Assembly (NCBI GenBank): GCA_036802945.1
Contig: DAIRVG010000061.1
Coordinates: forward strand, 1-30,734
Origin: Gp6-AA40 sp036802945
GTDB taxonomy: Bacteria > Acidobacteriota > Vicinamibacteria > Vicinamibacterales > UBA2999
Length of the DNA: 30,734 nucleotides
Direction of reading: 5' to 3'
The position numbers were made by a program, and so were the translations under genes. Shown here piece by piece: positions 1-6,210 of this stretch; the stretch's first letter is position 1, and each line of letters begins with the position of its first letter. Under the pieces are notes generated by a model, which saw only the letters and a list, made by a program, of their open reading frames with translations, was not told the origin of the DNA and ran no database searches.

Positions 1-5
1 ATGTG

Positions 6-332
6 ATGGGATACGGAGAAATCGGCGGCGGTGGAAGCGTTAAATGGCTGGTGGTGGGCGACCACGATGTCGTCGGCGTCAAACACGAGAAAAGCCACCA
101 CCGAACGGGATCACGAGGCACGGACGGTAAGCACAAAATGCCTTCAGACGGGAGATTTAGGATTTTCGTGAAAGGGGTCGAGCTCGTTCTGCCCAACCCC
201 GATGATCTGATTATCGACGACAACGATCCGCACCAGGTTGTCGTGACCTGGGGCGGGGACAATTTCACGACCGCGGTTGAGGATTCGGACAGGCGTGCCG
301 CGAAAGAGGGAGACGAATTCCCCGCGACCTAG
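6..332 (+). CDS. Small protein of unknown function, GYGEIGGGGSV paralogue 1
   Basis: Product is 108 residues with no family I recognise. It opens with MGYGEIGGGGSV followed by KW, has a basic His/Lys/Arg-rich stretch at about residues 25-48, then a hydrophobic/acidic segment (GRFRIFVKGVELVLPNPDD onward) rich in Asp, and ends in a charged tail. No signal peptide or membrane segment is apparent, so it is probably cytosolic. The ATG at 6 is preferred because it aligns exactly with the start of the neighbouring paralogue at 393. A GTG at 3 is also in frame. The bases TGATG at 4-8 would fit a stop/start overlap with a gene lying outside the window. Its N-terminal 12 residues are identical to those of the next gene, while the rest has diverged strongly. 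Coding status rests mainly on that conservation. Confidence 0.6.
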   Translation: MGYGEIGGGGSVKWLVVGDHDVVGVKHEKSHHRTGSRGTDGKHKMPSDGRFRIFVKGVELVLPNPDDLIIDDNDPHQVVVTWGGDNFTTAVEDSDRRAAKEGDEFPAT

Positions 333-392
333 CTTTCAAAAAGAACTCGTACGACCGAGTGTCGCACACGCGTTTACATCCGGAGGACAGAG

Positions 393-764
393 ATGGGATA
401 TGGAGAGATCGGTGGCGGCGGAAGCGTGTACTGGAAGATGGTGCACGAAAACCAACCAAAGGTCGGGAAGTCGACGGCGCGCGCGAAGACGCGGCGGGCG
501 AACGACACTCCGGGGGCGCTTGACGACGAGATCAAGGGTCGCGACCCGATTCCTTTCGAGAGCATAGGGGTAAAGGGCGGCCACAGCGGGAAATTCCGGG
601 TGACCCTTCGCTTCGACACCAGGGCCCAGGCCGTTGCCGCTGCCCTCCGGCTCGGGAAGATCAATAAGGTGAACGAGAAATACGTGCTTGTGGTTGACGT
701 ACCCGCCATCAAGAGACCCAGCCCTGATGTAGATCCTCCAGCTGAAGTCCAGGTCGAGTGGTAA
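393..764 (+). CDS. Small protein of unknown function, GYGEIGGGGSV paralogue 2
   Basis: Product is 123 residues with no family recognised. It shares MGYGEIGGGGSV with the gene 60 bases upstream, then YWKMVHENQ, a basic linker (about residues 27-45), and a compact segment GKFRVTLRFDTRAQAVAAAL followed by a beta-like stretch KYVLVVDVP. It ends in an acidic/Pro tail closing with VEW. GKFRV here may correspond to GRFRI in paralogue 1, suggesting a shared fold beyond the N-terminus. A clear Shine-Dalgarno GGAGG lies 6 bases before the ATG (ACATCCGGAGGACAGAG). No export signal or TM segment is visible. It is probably co-transcribed with paralogue 1 and is followed closely by a strong hairpin. Function unknown. 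Confidence 0.75.
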   Translation: MGYGEIGGGGSVYWKMVHENQPKVGKSTARAKTRRANDTPGALDDEIKGRDPIPFESIGVKGGHSGKFRVTLRFDTRAQAVAAALRLGKINKVNEKYVLVVDVPAIKRPSPDVDPPAEVQVEW

Positions 765-770
765 GCAGGT

Positions 771-803
771 AGATCCGTGTCCGCCTTCAGCGGACACGGA
801 TCT
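771..803. terminator. Strong hairpin between convergent genes
   Basis: A perfect 14-bp inverted repeat: arms 771-784 (AGATCCGTGTCCGC) and 790-803 around loop CTTCA. It lies 6 bases after the stop of the small plus-strand gene and 22 bases before the stop of the minus-strand kinase gene, so it could terminate both. The T-run on the plus strand is short (TCTTTG) and there is none on the minus strand, so it is not a textbook intrinsic terminator. Stem strength and location still make termination its likeliest role. Confidence 0.65.
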
Positions 804-825
804 TTGTGGTGTCGCCCGTGAGGCG

Positions 826-1707
826 CTAGCGAGGGCGGAGGCGCCGCAACAGGTTCGACATCGGGCCTCCCTTCGTCCGCGTCATGGCGTCGAGATCCAC
901 CATCGCCTCTTCGGCCGACTGGTAACGACCGCCGACGGGCTTCGACAGAAGGCGCGCGACGAATCCGCCGAGCGCCGCGGGCCGCTGAGGCGCGAGTTCG
1001 GTGATCGGGATGGGATCCTTCTCCAGGATGTTCGTCACCGTCTCATGCGGGGACGCCCCTGCAAACGGGAGGCGCCCCGTCGCCATCTCGTAGATCACGA
1101 CCCCGAGCGAAAACAGATCGCTGCGCGGGTCGAGCGGCCCCTGCAGGATCCGCTCGGGCGCCATGTAGTTGGCCGTGCCGAGCGGGCGGCCGAGAATTGT
1201 CGACCCGTACATCGTGATCTCGCCCGTATCGGGCATCTTGAAGCGCCGCGCAAGGCCAAAGTCGAGCACCTTCACCTGGCCAGCTGGCCCGATCATGATG
1301 TTGGCAGGCTTGATGTCGCGGTGCACCACACCCGACTCGTGCGCCGCCTGCAGCGCGGCCGCGACCTGCCGCGCGATGTCGACGACCTCGCTATCGGTCA
1401 GCGTCTTGCGGGTCATGTGGAGCTTGAGGTTGGTGCCCTCAACGCGCTCCATCGCGATGAAGCGACGTCCCTCGTGCTCCTCGATCTCGTAGATGGTGCA
1501 GATGTTGGGGTGATTGAGCAGCGCGATCGTCTCCGCCTCACGTTGCAGACGGCGTGACGCTTCCTGGTCGGCGGCCAGCTCCTGGGGCAGGAACTTGAGC
1601 GCGACGCGCCGCGGCAGCCGCGTATCCTCGGCGTCGTAGACGACGCCCATCCCCCCTACCCCCAGTTTCCCGATCACGCGGTAGTGCGACAGGACAGTGC
1701 CGATCAT
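826..1707 (-). CDS. Short cytosolic Ser/Thr protein kinase (Hanks type)
   Basis: Product is 293 residues and consists almost wholly of one eukaryotic-like kinase domain (about residues 8-270). Visible motifs: Gly-rich loop KLGVGGMGVVY (14-24), ATP-binding Lys38 in VALKFL, alphaC Glu57, catalytic HRDIKPAN (Asp131), DFG (149-151) and APE (183-185). All catalytic residues are intact, so it should be active. Unlike many acidobacterial kinases there is no C-terminal TM helix, PASTA, TPR or beta-propeller sensor. The protein stops about 20 basic residues after the domain (LLRRLRPR), so it is probably soluble. It is divergent from an ECF-like sigma factor with 89 bases between starts, which suggests the sigma factor may be its substrate. 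A TATCCT box 11 bases before the ATG would give a very short leader. Confidence 0.93.
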   Translation of the reverse strand: MIGTVLSHYRVIGKLGVGGMGVVYDAEDTRLPRRVALKFLPQELAADQEASRRLQREAETIALLNHPNICTIYEIEEHEGRRFIAMERVEGTNLKLHMTRKTLTDSEVVDIARQVAAALQAAHESGVVHRDIKPANIMIGPAGQVKVLDFGLARRFKMPDTGEITMYGSTILGRPLGTANYMAPERILQGPLDPRSDLFSLGVVIYEMATGRLPFAGASPHETVTNILEKDPIPITELAPQRPAALGGFVARLLSKPVGGRYQSAEEAMVDLDAMTRTKGGPMSNLLRRLRPR

Positions 1708-1718
1708 TGGTTTTCGCG

Positions 1719-1724
1719 AGGATA
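1719..1724 (-). promoter_or_regulatory. Candidate -10 box of the kinase gene in the divergent kinase/sigma region
   Basis: Within the 89-base divergent spacer (1708-1796), the minus strand carries TATCCT 11 bases before the kinase ATG, placing a start site about 5 bases upstream of that ATG. No convincing -35 is visible. On the plus strand I see only the sigma gene's Shine-Dalgarno (GAGGAG, 1784-1789) and no promoter I would defend. Confidence 0.3.
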
Positions 1725-1796
1725 CCGCAGGGTGTTCGAAAACGGCCCGTCTGACGTTAATACAAGCAACGGCTCGGTATTGTGAGGAGATTCGCT

Positions 1797-2426
1797 ATGA
1801 TTTCGACTGCGCTCCAACCGAACATGAAGGAACTCGAGCCTCCGCCGGACCAGGAGGGCCCGTCGCTTTTGAGCGACGAGCCGACTATTGAGCTCGTGCT
1901 GCAGGCCCGCGGCGGCGATCGGATGGCGCTCGAGGCGCTCCTCGAGCGGTGCCTCCCGCCGCTGAAACGCTGGGCGCACGGACGGCTGCCCGCCCACGCG
2001 CGGGGGTCGCTCGACACGGGAGACCTGGTCCAGGAAGCGGCGCTCCACGTGCTCGCGCGCCTCGACAAGTTCGAGCCCCGGCACGTCGGGGCGATGCAGG
2101 CGTACCTCCGCATGTCGGTCATCAACCGGATCCGCGACGAGATCCGTCGAGTGGGGCGCCGGCCCGAAGCCGTCGAGTTTACCGACGATACGCCGGGAGA
2201 CGCGACGTCGCCTCTCGAAGCGGCGATTCGCGACGAGGCGTACCAGCGCTATCGCAGCGCGCTCGGGCAGCTGCGGACGCGCGACCGTGAGATGGTCGTC
2301 GCGCGCATCGAAGTGCAATGGAGTATTTCGGAGATCGCGCACCGCTTCGGCATGGCCTCGGTCGATGCGGCGCGCGTGGCCGTGAGCCGCTCGCTGAAGC
2401 GGCTCTCGGCTCAGTTCACCGCTTAG
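1797..2426 (+). CDS. ECF-like RNA polymerase sigma factor with altered region 2.2
   Basis: Product is 209 residues. Region 2 spans about residues 30-120 (ALEALLERCLPPLKRWAHGR, then DTGDLVQEA and YLRMSVINRIRDEIRR). Region 4 spans about 156-207 (LRTRDREMVVARIE, then a helix-turn-helix around WSISEIAHRFG). The region 2.2 motif usually written DAED-LVQE is here D73-T74-G75-D76-LVQE, so the central acidic residue is lost and a Thr is present. The ATG at 1797 has a good Shine-Dalgarno (GAGGAG, 7 bases away), whereas the in-frame GTG at 1782 has none and overlaps that site. No anti-sigma gene is adjacent; the divergent neighbour is a Ser/Thr kinase. In the ECF43 group (EcfP with kinase PknT in Vibrio), phosphorylation of a Thr in this region activates the sigma. 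Applying that here is inference. Confidence 0.88.
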   Translation: MISTALQPNMKELEPPPDQEGPSLLSDEPTIELVLQARGGDRMALEALLERCLPPLKRWAHGRLPAHARGSLDTGDLVQEAALHVLARLDKFEPRHVGAMQAYLRMSVINRIRDEIRRVGRRPEAVEFTDDTPGDATSPLEAAIRDEAYQRYRSALGQLRTRDREMVVARIEVQWSISEIAHRFGMASVDAARVAVSRSLKRLSAQFTA

Positions 2427-2449
2427 GATCAATACCCAACTTCCAATTC

Positions 2450-2482
2450 CCAACTCCCAAGGCGATTTATCTTGGGAGTTGG
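2450..2482. repeat. Intergenic inverted repeat, family B copy 1 (CTTGGGAGTTGG)
   Basis: Arms 2450-2461 (CCAACTCCCAAG) and 2471-2482 (CTTGGGAGTTGG) are perfectly complementary around a 9-base loop. Both flanks continue in related C/A-rich and G/T-rich repeats (2434-2449 and 2483-2500), so the structure can extend imperfectly. It separates the convergent sigma-factor and mdh genes and may end both transcripts, although no T-run follows. The same 12-mer recurs at 5569-5580. Confidence 0.7.
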
Positions 2483-2508
2483 AAGTTGGGAATTTGGGCG
2501 TTGGACTG

Positions 2509-3435
2509 TCACATCGCGATGATGTCGACCAGCTCCTTCACTGAGGCGGCGGACTTCTTCAGCGCCGCGTCCTCTTCGGGTGTCAGCTTGATCTGAATAA
2601 TCTGCTCGACGCCCCGGGCGCCGAGCTTCACGGGCACACCGACGAACAGATCGTTGATGCCGTACTCGCCCTGTAGGAACACGGAGCACGGCAGGATTTT
2701 CTTCTTGTCCTTCAGGATCGCTTCGACCATCTCCGTGGCCGCCTGACCCGGCGCGTACCAGGCGCTCGTCCCGAGGAGTTTCACCAGTTCCAATCCTCCG
2801 CCCGCTGTCCGCTTCACGATCGCGTCGATCTTCTCCTTCGACAGCAGATCCGTGATTGGGATCCCGGCGACAGTGGAATACCGCGGCAGGGGCACCATGG
2901 TGTCGCCGTGACCGCCGAGCACGAACGAGGAGACGTTTTCGACCGACACGTTCAGCTCCATCGCGACAAAGGTGCTCATGCGTGCCGAGTCGAGCACGCC
3001 GGCCATGCCGATGATCCGCTCTTTCGGGAATTTGGTCAGCTTGAAGAGCGCCTGCGCCATCGCGTCGAGCGGGTTCGCCACGGGGATGATGATGGCGTTC
3101 GGGCAGTGCTCGACGAGCTTTGGCGCAATGCTCTTCATAATGTCGAAGTTGACGCGCACCAGGTCGTCGCGGCTCATGTCCGGTCCTCGCGGCCTGCCCG
3201 ACGTGATGACGACGATGTCGGAGCCAGCGGCTGCGCCCCAGTCAGCGCCCCCGATCACGCGGCTATCGGATCCGATGATCGGACACGTCTCGTAAATGTC
3301 GAGAGCGATGCCCGCCGCCTTCGTCTCGGCGATGTCGATGATGACGACATCAGCCAGTTCTTTTTCAGCGATCGCACGCGCGACCGTTGCGCCCACGTTT
3401 CCGGCGCCGCCGACGACTGTCACTTTGCGCTTCAT
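2509..3435 (-). CDS. mdh: Malate dehydrogenase (LDH-like type)
   Basis: Catalyses NAD-dependent interconversion of malate and oxaloacetate in the TCA cycle, in the cytosol. The 308-residue length fits LDH-type MDH. The NAD-binding Rossmann motif is GGAGNVGA (9-16). The mobile loop SGRPRGPDMSRDDL (79-92) supplies substrate arginines R83 and R89; Arg at 83, not Gln, marks MDH over lactate dehydrogenase. The catalytic pair is D149 (VLDSAR, with R152) and H176 (GGHGDTMVP). The ATG at 3435 has a good Shine-Dalgarno (AGAGGAG). It is divergent from serA across about 530 bases and convergent with the sigma-factor gene, so it is probably monocistronic. Confidence 0.96.
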   Translation of the reverse strand: MKRKVTVVGGAGNVGATVARAIAEKELADVVIIDIAETKAAGIALDIYETCPIIGSDSRVIGGADWGAAAGSDIVVITSGRPRGPDMSRDDLVRVNFDIMKSIAPKLVEHCPNAIIIPVANPLDAMAQALFKLTKFPKERIIGMAGVLDSARMSTFVAMELNVSVENVSSFVLGGHGDTMVPLPRYSTVAGIPITDLLSKEKIDAIVKRTAGGGLELVKLLGTSAWYAPGQAATEMVEAILKDKKKILPCSVFLQGEYGINDLFVGVPVKLGARGVEQIIQIKLTPEEDAALKKSAASVKELVDIIAM

Positions 3436-3466
3436 TGAGCTCCTCTTGTTTTTTCGACGAGACAGC

Positions 3467-3486
3467 GGCGGGTCTTAGGACCCGCC
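3467..3486. repeat. Small perfect hairpin in the mdh leader
   Basis: GGCGGGTC (3467-3474) and GACCCGCC (3479-3486) form an 8-bp stem with loop TTAG, about 32 bases upstream of the mdh start. It could fold in the mdh 5' leader. It resembles the hairpin between rpsI and rpsB (30108-30129), which also carries GGCGG and CCGCC arms, so the two may belong to one dispersed family. Confidence 0.5.
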
Positions 3487-3762
3487 TCTACGACCCGTCC
3501 CACACAAGTCGACGATCGCTGTCGACGATCTTCTGTCGCCCATCCATTCGTAGAAGCCGACCTCCCACGTCGCTCTTCCAGCTTCGTCGGGCACGTCCGG
3601 TCGGCGAGCGTGTTAGGTCAGAGTCCCACGCGAATTCCGCGGGTTACTCACAGTTTCTGTTGAAAACCCTGTTGAAAACGTCCTGCGAGGTGCACGATCG
3701 CCCCGTGATCCCGAGCATTTTAGCGGTTTGCACCATCGTAGTGCGGCTGTTACATCACAAGC

Positions 3763-3829
3763 CACGGAGACACAGAGACGCAGAGAACGCTTTCTGAATT
3801 TGTATTCTCTGTGTCTCTGAGTCTCTGTG
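3763..3829. repeat. Intergenic inverted repeat, family A copy 1 (CACGGAGACACAGAG)
   Basis: Left arm 3763-3787 and right arm 3805-3829 are 25 bases each, pairing with 3 mismatches around a 17-base loop. Each arm is built from a near-period-6 purine motif (GGAGAC/AGAGAC). A second element of the same sequence and geometry lies at 19163-19230. The composition is unlike the surrounding genes. No coding or terminator function can be assigned; it looks like a dispersed palindromic element. Confidence 0.75.
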
Positions 3830-3879
3830 ACCCGTTTCAGTGGAAGATACGAAGTCATGCTCGCGTGCCAGCCGCAGAT

Positions 3880-3885
3880 TATACT
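3880..3885 (+). promoter_or_regulatory. Candidate -10 box upstream of the serA leader ORF
   Basis: TATACT at 3880-3885 matches the sigma-70 -10 consensus at 5 of 6 positions. A start at about 3892 would place the GTG at 3894 only 2 bases into the message, as seen for other genes in this window. No good -35 element is visible. Confidence 0.4.
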
Positions 3886-3893
3886 TGGCGTTT

Positions 3894-3974
3894 GTGGAAG
3901 CTGCGGCGTCGAGTACTGAGGCCGCGGACATCATCAACGCGTCGTCGACGCCTTCTTCTCGGAACCAACATTGA
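3894..3974 (+). CDS. Possible Ser-rich leader ORF overlapping serA
   Basis: A 26-codon open frame starts at GTG 3894 and ends in TGA 3972-3974. That stop overlaps the serA start codon as TTGA (3971-3974) in a different frame. Six of 26 codons are Ser, in three adjacent pairs (S6-S7 TCG AGT, S17-S18 TCG TCG, S21-S22 TCT TCT), and ASST occurs twice, 11 residues apart. It sits just before a serine-biosynthesis gene that lacks its own Shine-Dalgarno, so it could couple serA translation to serine supply. There is no hairpin/terminator pair as in classical attenuation, and Ser richness may come by chance from TCG-rich sequence. Confidence 0.3.
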   Translation: MEAAASSTEAADIINASSTPSSRNQH

Positions 3975-5548
3975 AAATCGTAGTCGCCGACGACCTTCCT
4001 GCATCCGCGCTCGACCTGCTGCGCGCGGAAGGCTGGAACGTCGATGCCCGTACTGGCCGGGCGCCCGAACAACTTGCCGGTGACGTCGCGGATGCCGACG
4101 CCATCGTCGTCCGCAGCGCGACCAAGGTTACCTCCGCCATCATCAACGCCGCTCCGAAACTTCGTGTCATCGCCCGCGCGGGCACCGGCGTCGACAACGT
4201 CGACGTTGCCGCCGCCAGCGCGCGCGGCATCGTCGTGATGAACGCCCCTGGCGCGAACAGCGTCAGCGTCGCCGAGCTGGCGGTCGGGTTAATCCTGGCG
4301 ATGGCGCGCCACCTCGCCGCCGCCGACAGCGCCATGAAGCAGGGCAAATGGGAGAAAAAGAAGTTTCTCGGCGAGGAGGTCCGCGAGAAGACGCTCGGTC
4401 TTGCCGGCCTCGGACGCATCGGGCAGGAGGTGGCGCGGCGCGCCGCCGCGTTCGACATGCGCATCATCGCGCACGATCCCTTTATCTCTGAGGAAGTTGC
4501 CGGCGATCTCGGTGTGGAGCTGGTGTCGCTCGACGACCTCTTTGCACGGTCGGACTACCTCTCGCTCCACATGCCGTCGACCGCGACGACCAGGAACATG
4601 GTCAACGCCGACCGGTTGTCGCGCGCGAAGAAGGGCATCCGCATCATCAACACCGCTCGAGGGGATCTTGTCGATGAGGGCGCGCTGGCAGACGCGATAG
4701 AAGCGGGACAGGTTGGGGGCGCGGCGCTCGATGTGTTCCAGAAAGAACCGACCGTCGATCAGCGCTTGCAGATGCTGCCTCAGGTCGTGGCCACGCCGCA
4801 CATTGCCGCATCGACGCGCGAAGGCCAGGAACTGGTTGGCATGGAAACGATGGCCGCTCTGCGCGACTTCCTCCGCGACGGCATCATCCGCAATGCAGTG
4901 AACTTCCCGTCCGTCTCGGCCGAGGAGTTCAGCCGGTTGCAGCCGTTCCTCGAGCTTGGCGAGCGCCTGGGCGTGTTTCTCGCGCAAATGAACGACAGTC
5001 GGGTGAAAACGTTGGGGGTCCGCTACTACGGCGATCTGGCGGTCGGCCGGAACGACATGATCGTCAACGCCGCGCTTGTCGGACTCTTCAAGCCGATGCT
5101 GTCGTCCGGCGTCACACCCGTGAATGCGAGAACGGTGGCCGCGGAGCGGGGCATCGAGGTCATCGAGTCCCGCAGCACGCGGTCGCGCAACTACACCAGC
5201 CTGCTCTCGGTGAAGCTTCACACCACCGATGGCGAACTCTGGGCGGAAGGCGCCGTTTTCGAGCGGACATCCCCGCGGCTCGTGCTCCTGGACGGCATTG
5301 CCGTTGAAGCGCCGCTAGAGGGGACGATGATCGTGATTCGCAACACGGATCAGCCAGGAGTCATCGGCGACATCGGAACGATTCTCGGCCGCCACCGAGT
5401 CAACATCGCGAACTTCGCGCTCGGACGGCAAGGTGACAGCGCCATGGGCGTCGTAATCGTCGACGAAACCTCGGAGATCCCGCAGGCGGTACTCGATGAG
5501 ATCCGAAGAGTTCAGGGAATACGGGAAGTCAGACTTGTCAGAGTCTGA
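3971..5548 (+). CDS. serA: D-3-phosphoglycerate dehydrogenase
   Basis: Catalyses the first step of serine synthesis, oxidising 3-phosphoglycerate with NAD. The 525-residue length matches the long form with substrate, nucleotide, ASB and ACT domains. Visible: RAGTGVDNVD (69-78), Rossmann GLGRIG (146-151), catalytic Arg230 in NTARGDLVDE, Glu259 in FQKEP and His277 in TPHIAAST. An ASB intervening domain follows (about 305-440), then a C-terminal ACT domain (about 450-525, with NTDQPGVIGDIG), where serine feedback inhibition usually acts. The start is TTG at 3971, chosen because MKIVVADDLP matches the family N-terminus. No Shine-Dalgarno precedes it and it overlaps the stop of a small upstream ORF. 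A 7-bp hairpin (5529-5548) lies over the last codons. Confidence 0.96.
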   Translation: MKIVVADDLPASALDLLRAEGWNVDARTGRAPEQLAGDVADADAIVVRSATKVTSAIINAAPKLRVIARAGTGVDNVDVAAASARGIVVMNAPGANSVSVAELAVGLILAMARHLAAADSAMKQGKWEKKKFLGEEVREKTLGLAGLGRIGQEVARRAAAFDMRIIAHDPFISEEVAGDLGVELVSLDDLFARSDYLSLHMPSTATTRNMVNADRLSRAKKGIRIINTARGDLVDEGALADAIEAGQVGGAALDVFQKEPTVDQRLQMLPQVVATPHIAASTREGQELVGMETMAALRDFLRDGIIRNAVNFPSVSAEEFSRLQPFLELGERLGVFLAQMNDSRVKTLGVRYYGDLAVGRNDMIVNAALVGLFKPMLSSGVTPVNARTVAAERGIEVIESRSTRSRNYTSLLSVKLHTTDGELWAEGAVFERTSPRLVLLDGIAVEAPLEGTMIVIRNTDQPGVIGDIGTILGRHRVNIANFALGRQGDSAMGVVIVDETSEIPQAVLDEIRRVQGIREVRLVRV

Positions 5549-5568
5549 GACGCTTCGAATCCAGACTC

Positions 5569-5604
5569 CTTGGGAGTTGGGAGCGGGATATTGGGAATTG
5601 GCGG
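5569..5604. repeat. Intergenic G-rich repeat, family B copy 2
   Basis: CTTGGGAGTTGG at 5569-5580 is identical to the right arm of the element at 2450-2482. It is followed by the related GGGATATTGGGAATTGG (5585-5601). Here only one arm is present, so it does not form the same hairpin. It fills the gap between the convergent serA gene and the GspC-like gene. Confidence 0.55.
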
Positions 5605-6132
5605 CTAGCGGAGTACGATGCGCAGCACCGACCCGTCAGCGACATTCACGAGTTCGATCGCGTCCGCCGCGATCTTGACGACCCGGAACTGCCCGGCCAC
5701 CTGCTCGCCTTCCTTCGCGAGCACGATACCCGAGTCCGTATTGAGGATAGCGGTCCGCTGTTCCTGACCGTCAACCACGTCTGTGGCAATGCCGTCGAGC
5801 GATAGCCGTGGCGGCGGTGGCGCCGGTGGTATGGTGGCCAGCTGGGCGACCGGGGGCGGACCCGAGGTACCAGATGGGCGCGCCTCGGGCGCCGGACGCG
5901 CGCCAAAACGAAACGGGTTACGCGCCGTCTGGCTGTAACGAGATTCCTGGCGCGTCCGAAGCTGAAGTCTCGCCGCTTCCTCTTGAATATCGATCGCCGT
6001 TGGGGATGCTTGAGGCGCGCGCGCGGCAGGCGCGATCGAGTTGGTCGCCGGTGGCTGGACAGCAGGCATCGAGAAGAACCAGGTTGCCAGCAACCCGGCT
6101 CCCGAAATCGCGGCGGTCGATTTCCAGTCCAT
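5605..6132 (-). CDS. Membrane-anchored GspC/PilP-like protein of unknown role
   Basis: Product is 175 residues. It has a short cytosolic N-terminus (MDWKST), one hydrophobic segment (about 6-25), a Pro/Ala-rich periplasmic linker, a conserved-looking TARNPFRFG patch, a second Pro-rich stretch, and a C-terminal beta-rich domain (from about 112: LDGIATDVVDGQEQRTAIL, then LAKEGEQVAGQFRVVKI). This order (TM helix, disordered linker, R-x-PF, small beta domain) is that of inner-membrane GspC and of PilP, whose domains dock on secretins. Identity is too low to name it. In-frame GTG/TTG codons lie upstream (to 6144); the ATG at 6132 is preferred. It is alone, divergent from kdsB and away from the pil operon. 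Confidence 0.72.
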   Translation of the reverse strand: MDWKSTAAISGAGLLATWFFSMPAVQPPATNSIAPAARAPQASPTAIDIQEEAARLQLRTRQESRYSQTARNPFRFGARPAPEARPSGTSGPPPVAQLATIPPAPPPPRLSLDGIATDVVDGQEQRTAILNTDSGIVLAKEGEQVAGQFRVVKIAADAIELVNVADGSVLRIVLR

Positions 6133-6196
6133 CACCAAATACACGCTTATCTTAACATTCGGTTCAGCCGGCTCCCGGTTTCATTCTTCCAGCGCG

Positions 6197-6205
6197 TGCT
6201 ATTAT
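6197..6205 (+). promoter_or_regulatory. Extended -10 promoter of kdsB (leaderless)
   Basis: TGC followed by TATTAT (6200-6205) is an extended -10 element. The predicted start site coincides with or lies within a base of the GTG at 6211, so the kdsB mRNA would be leaderless. The -35 region (GTTTCA near 6178-6183) is weak, as is usual with extended -10 promoters. Confidence 0.5.
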
Positions 6206-6210
6206 TCGTT

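Larger units (their letters stand above)
3436..3893. other. Long intergenic region between mdh and serA
   Basis: No convincing gene here. It holds, in order: a perfect 8-bp hairpin (3467-3486) in the mdh leader; a repeated GTCGACGATC near 3509-3532; a 12-base direct repeat CTGTTGAAAAC at 3657-3667 and 3669-3679; and a long inverted repeat (3763-3829). A -10-like box follows at 3880-3885. Short open frames crossing it lack ribosome sites and read through the repeat, so I do not call them. Confidence 0.6.

Noticed and set aside
6..428. GGGGS in both small proteins as an engineered linker
   Set aside because: Embedded in a conserved MGYGEIGGGGSV with natural synonymous divergence; no vector-like sequence nearby.
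1751..1783. Sigma-70 promoter (CTGACG / TATTGT) for the sigma-factor gene
   Set aside because: Spacer is 21 bases, too long, and the -10 overlaps the ribosome site region.
3763..3829. Inverted repeat as tRNA or CRISPR repeat
   Set aside because: Only two arms around one loop, no spacer array, no cloverleaf or anticodon arm.
3613..4072. Short minus-strand frames across the mdh-serA gap
   Set aside because: They run through the inverted repeat and serA antisense; no ribosome site, no recognisable domain.
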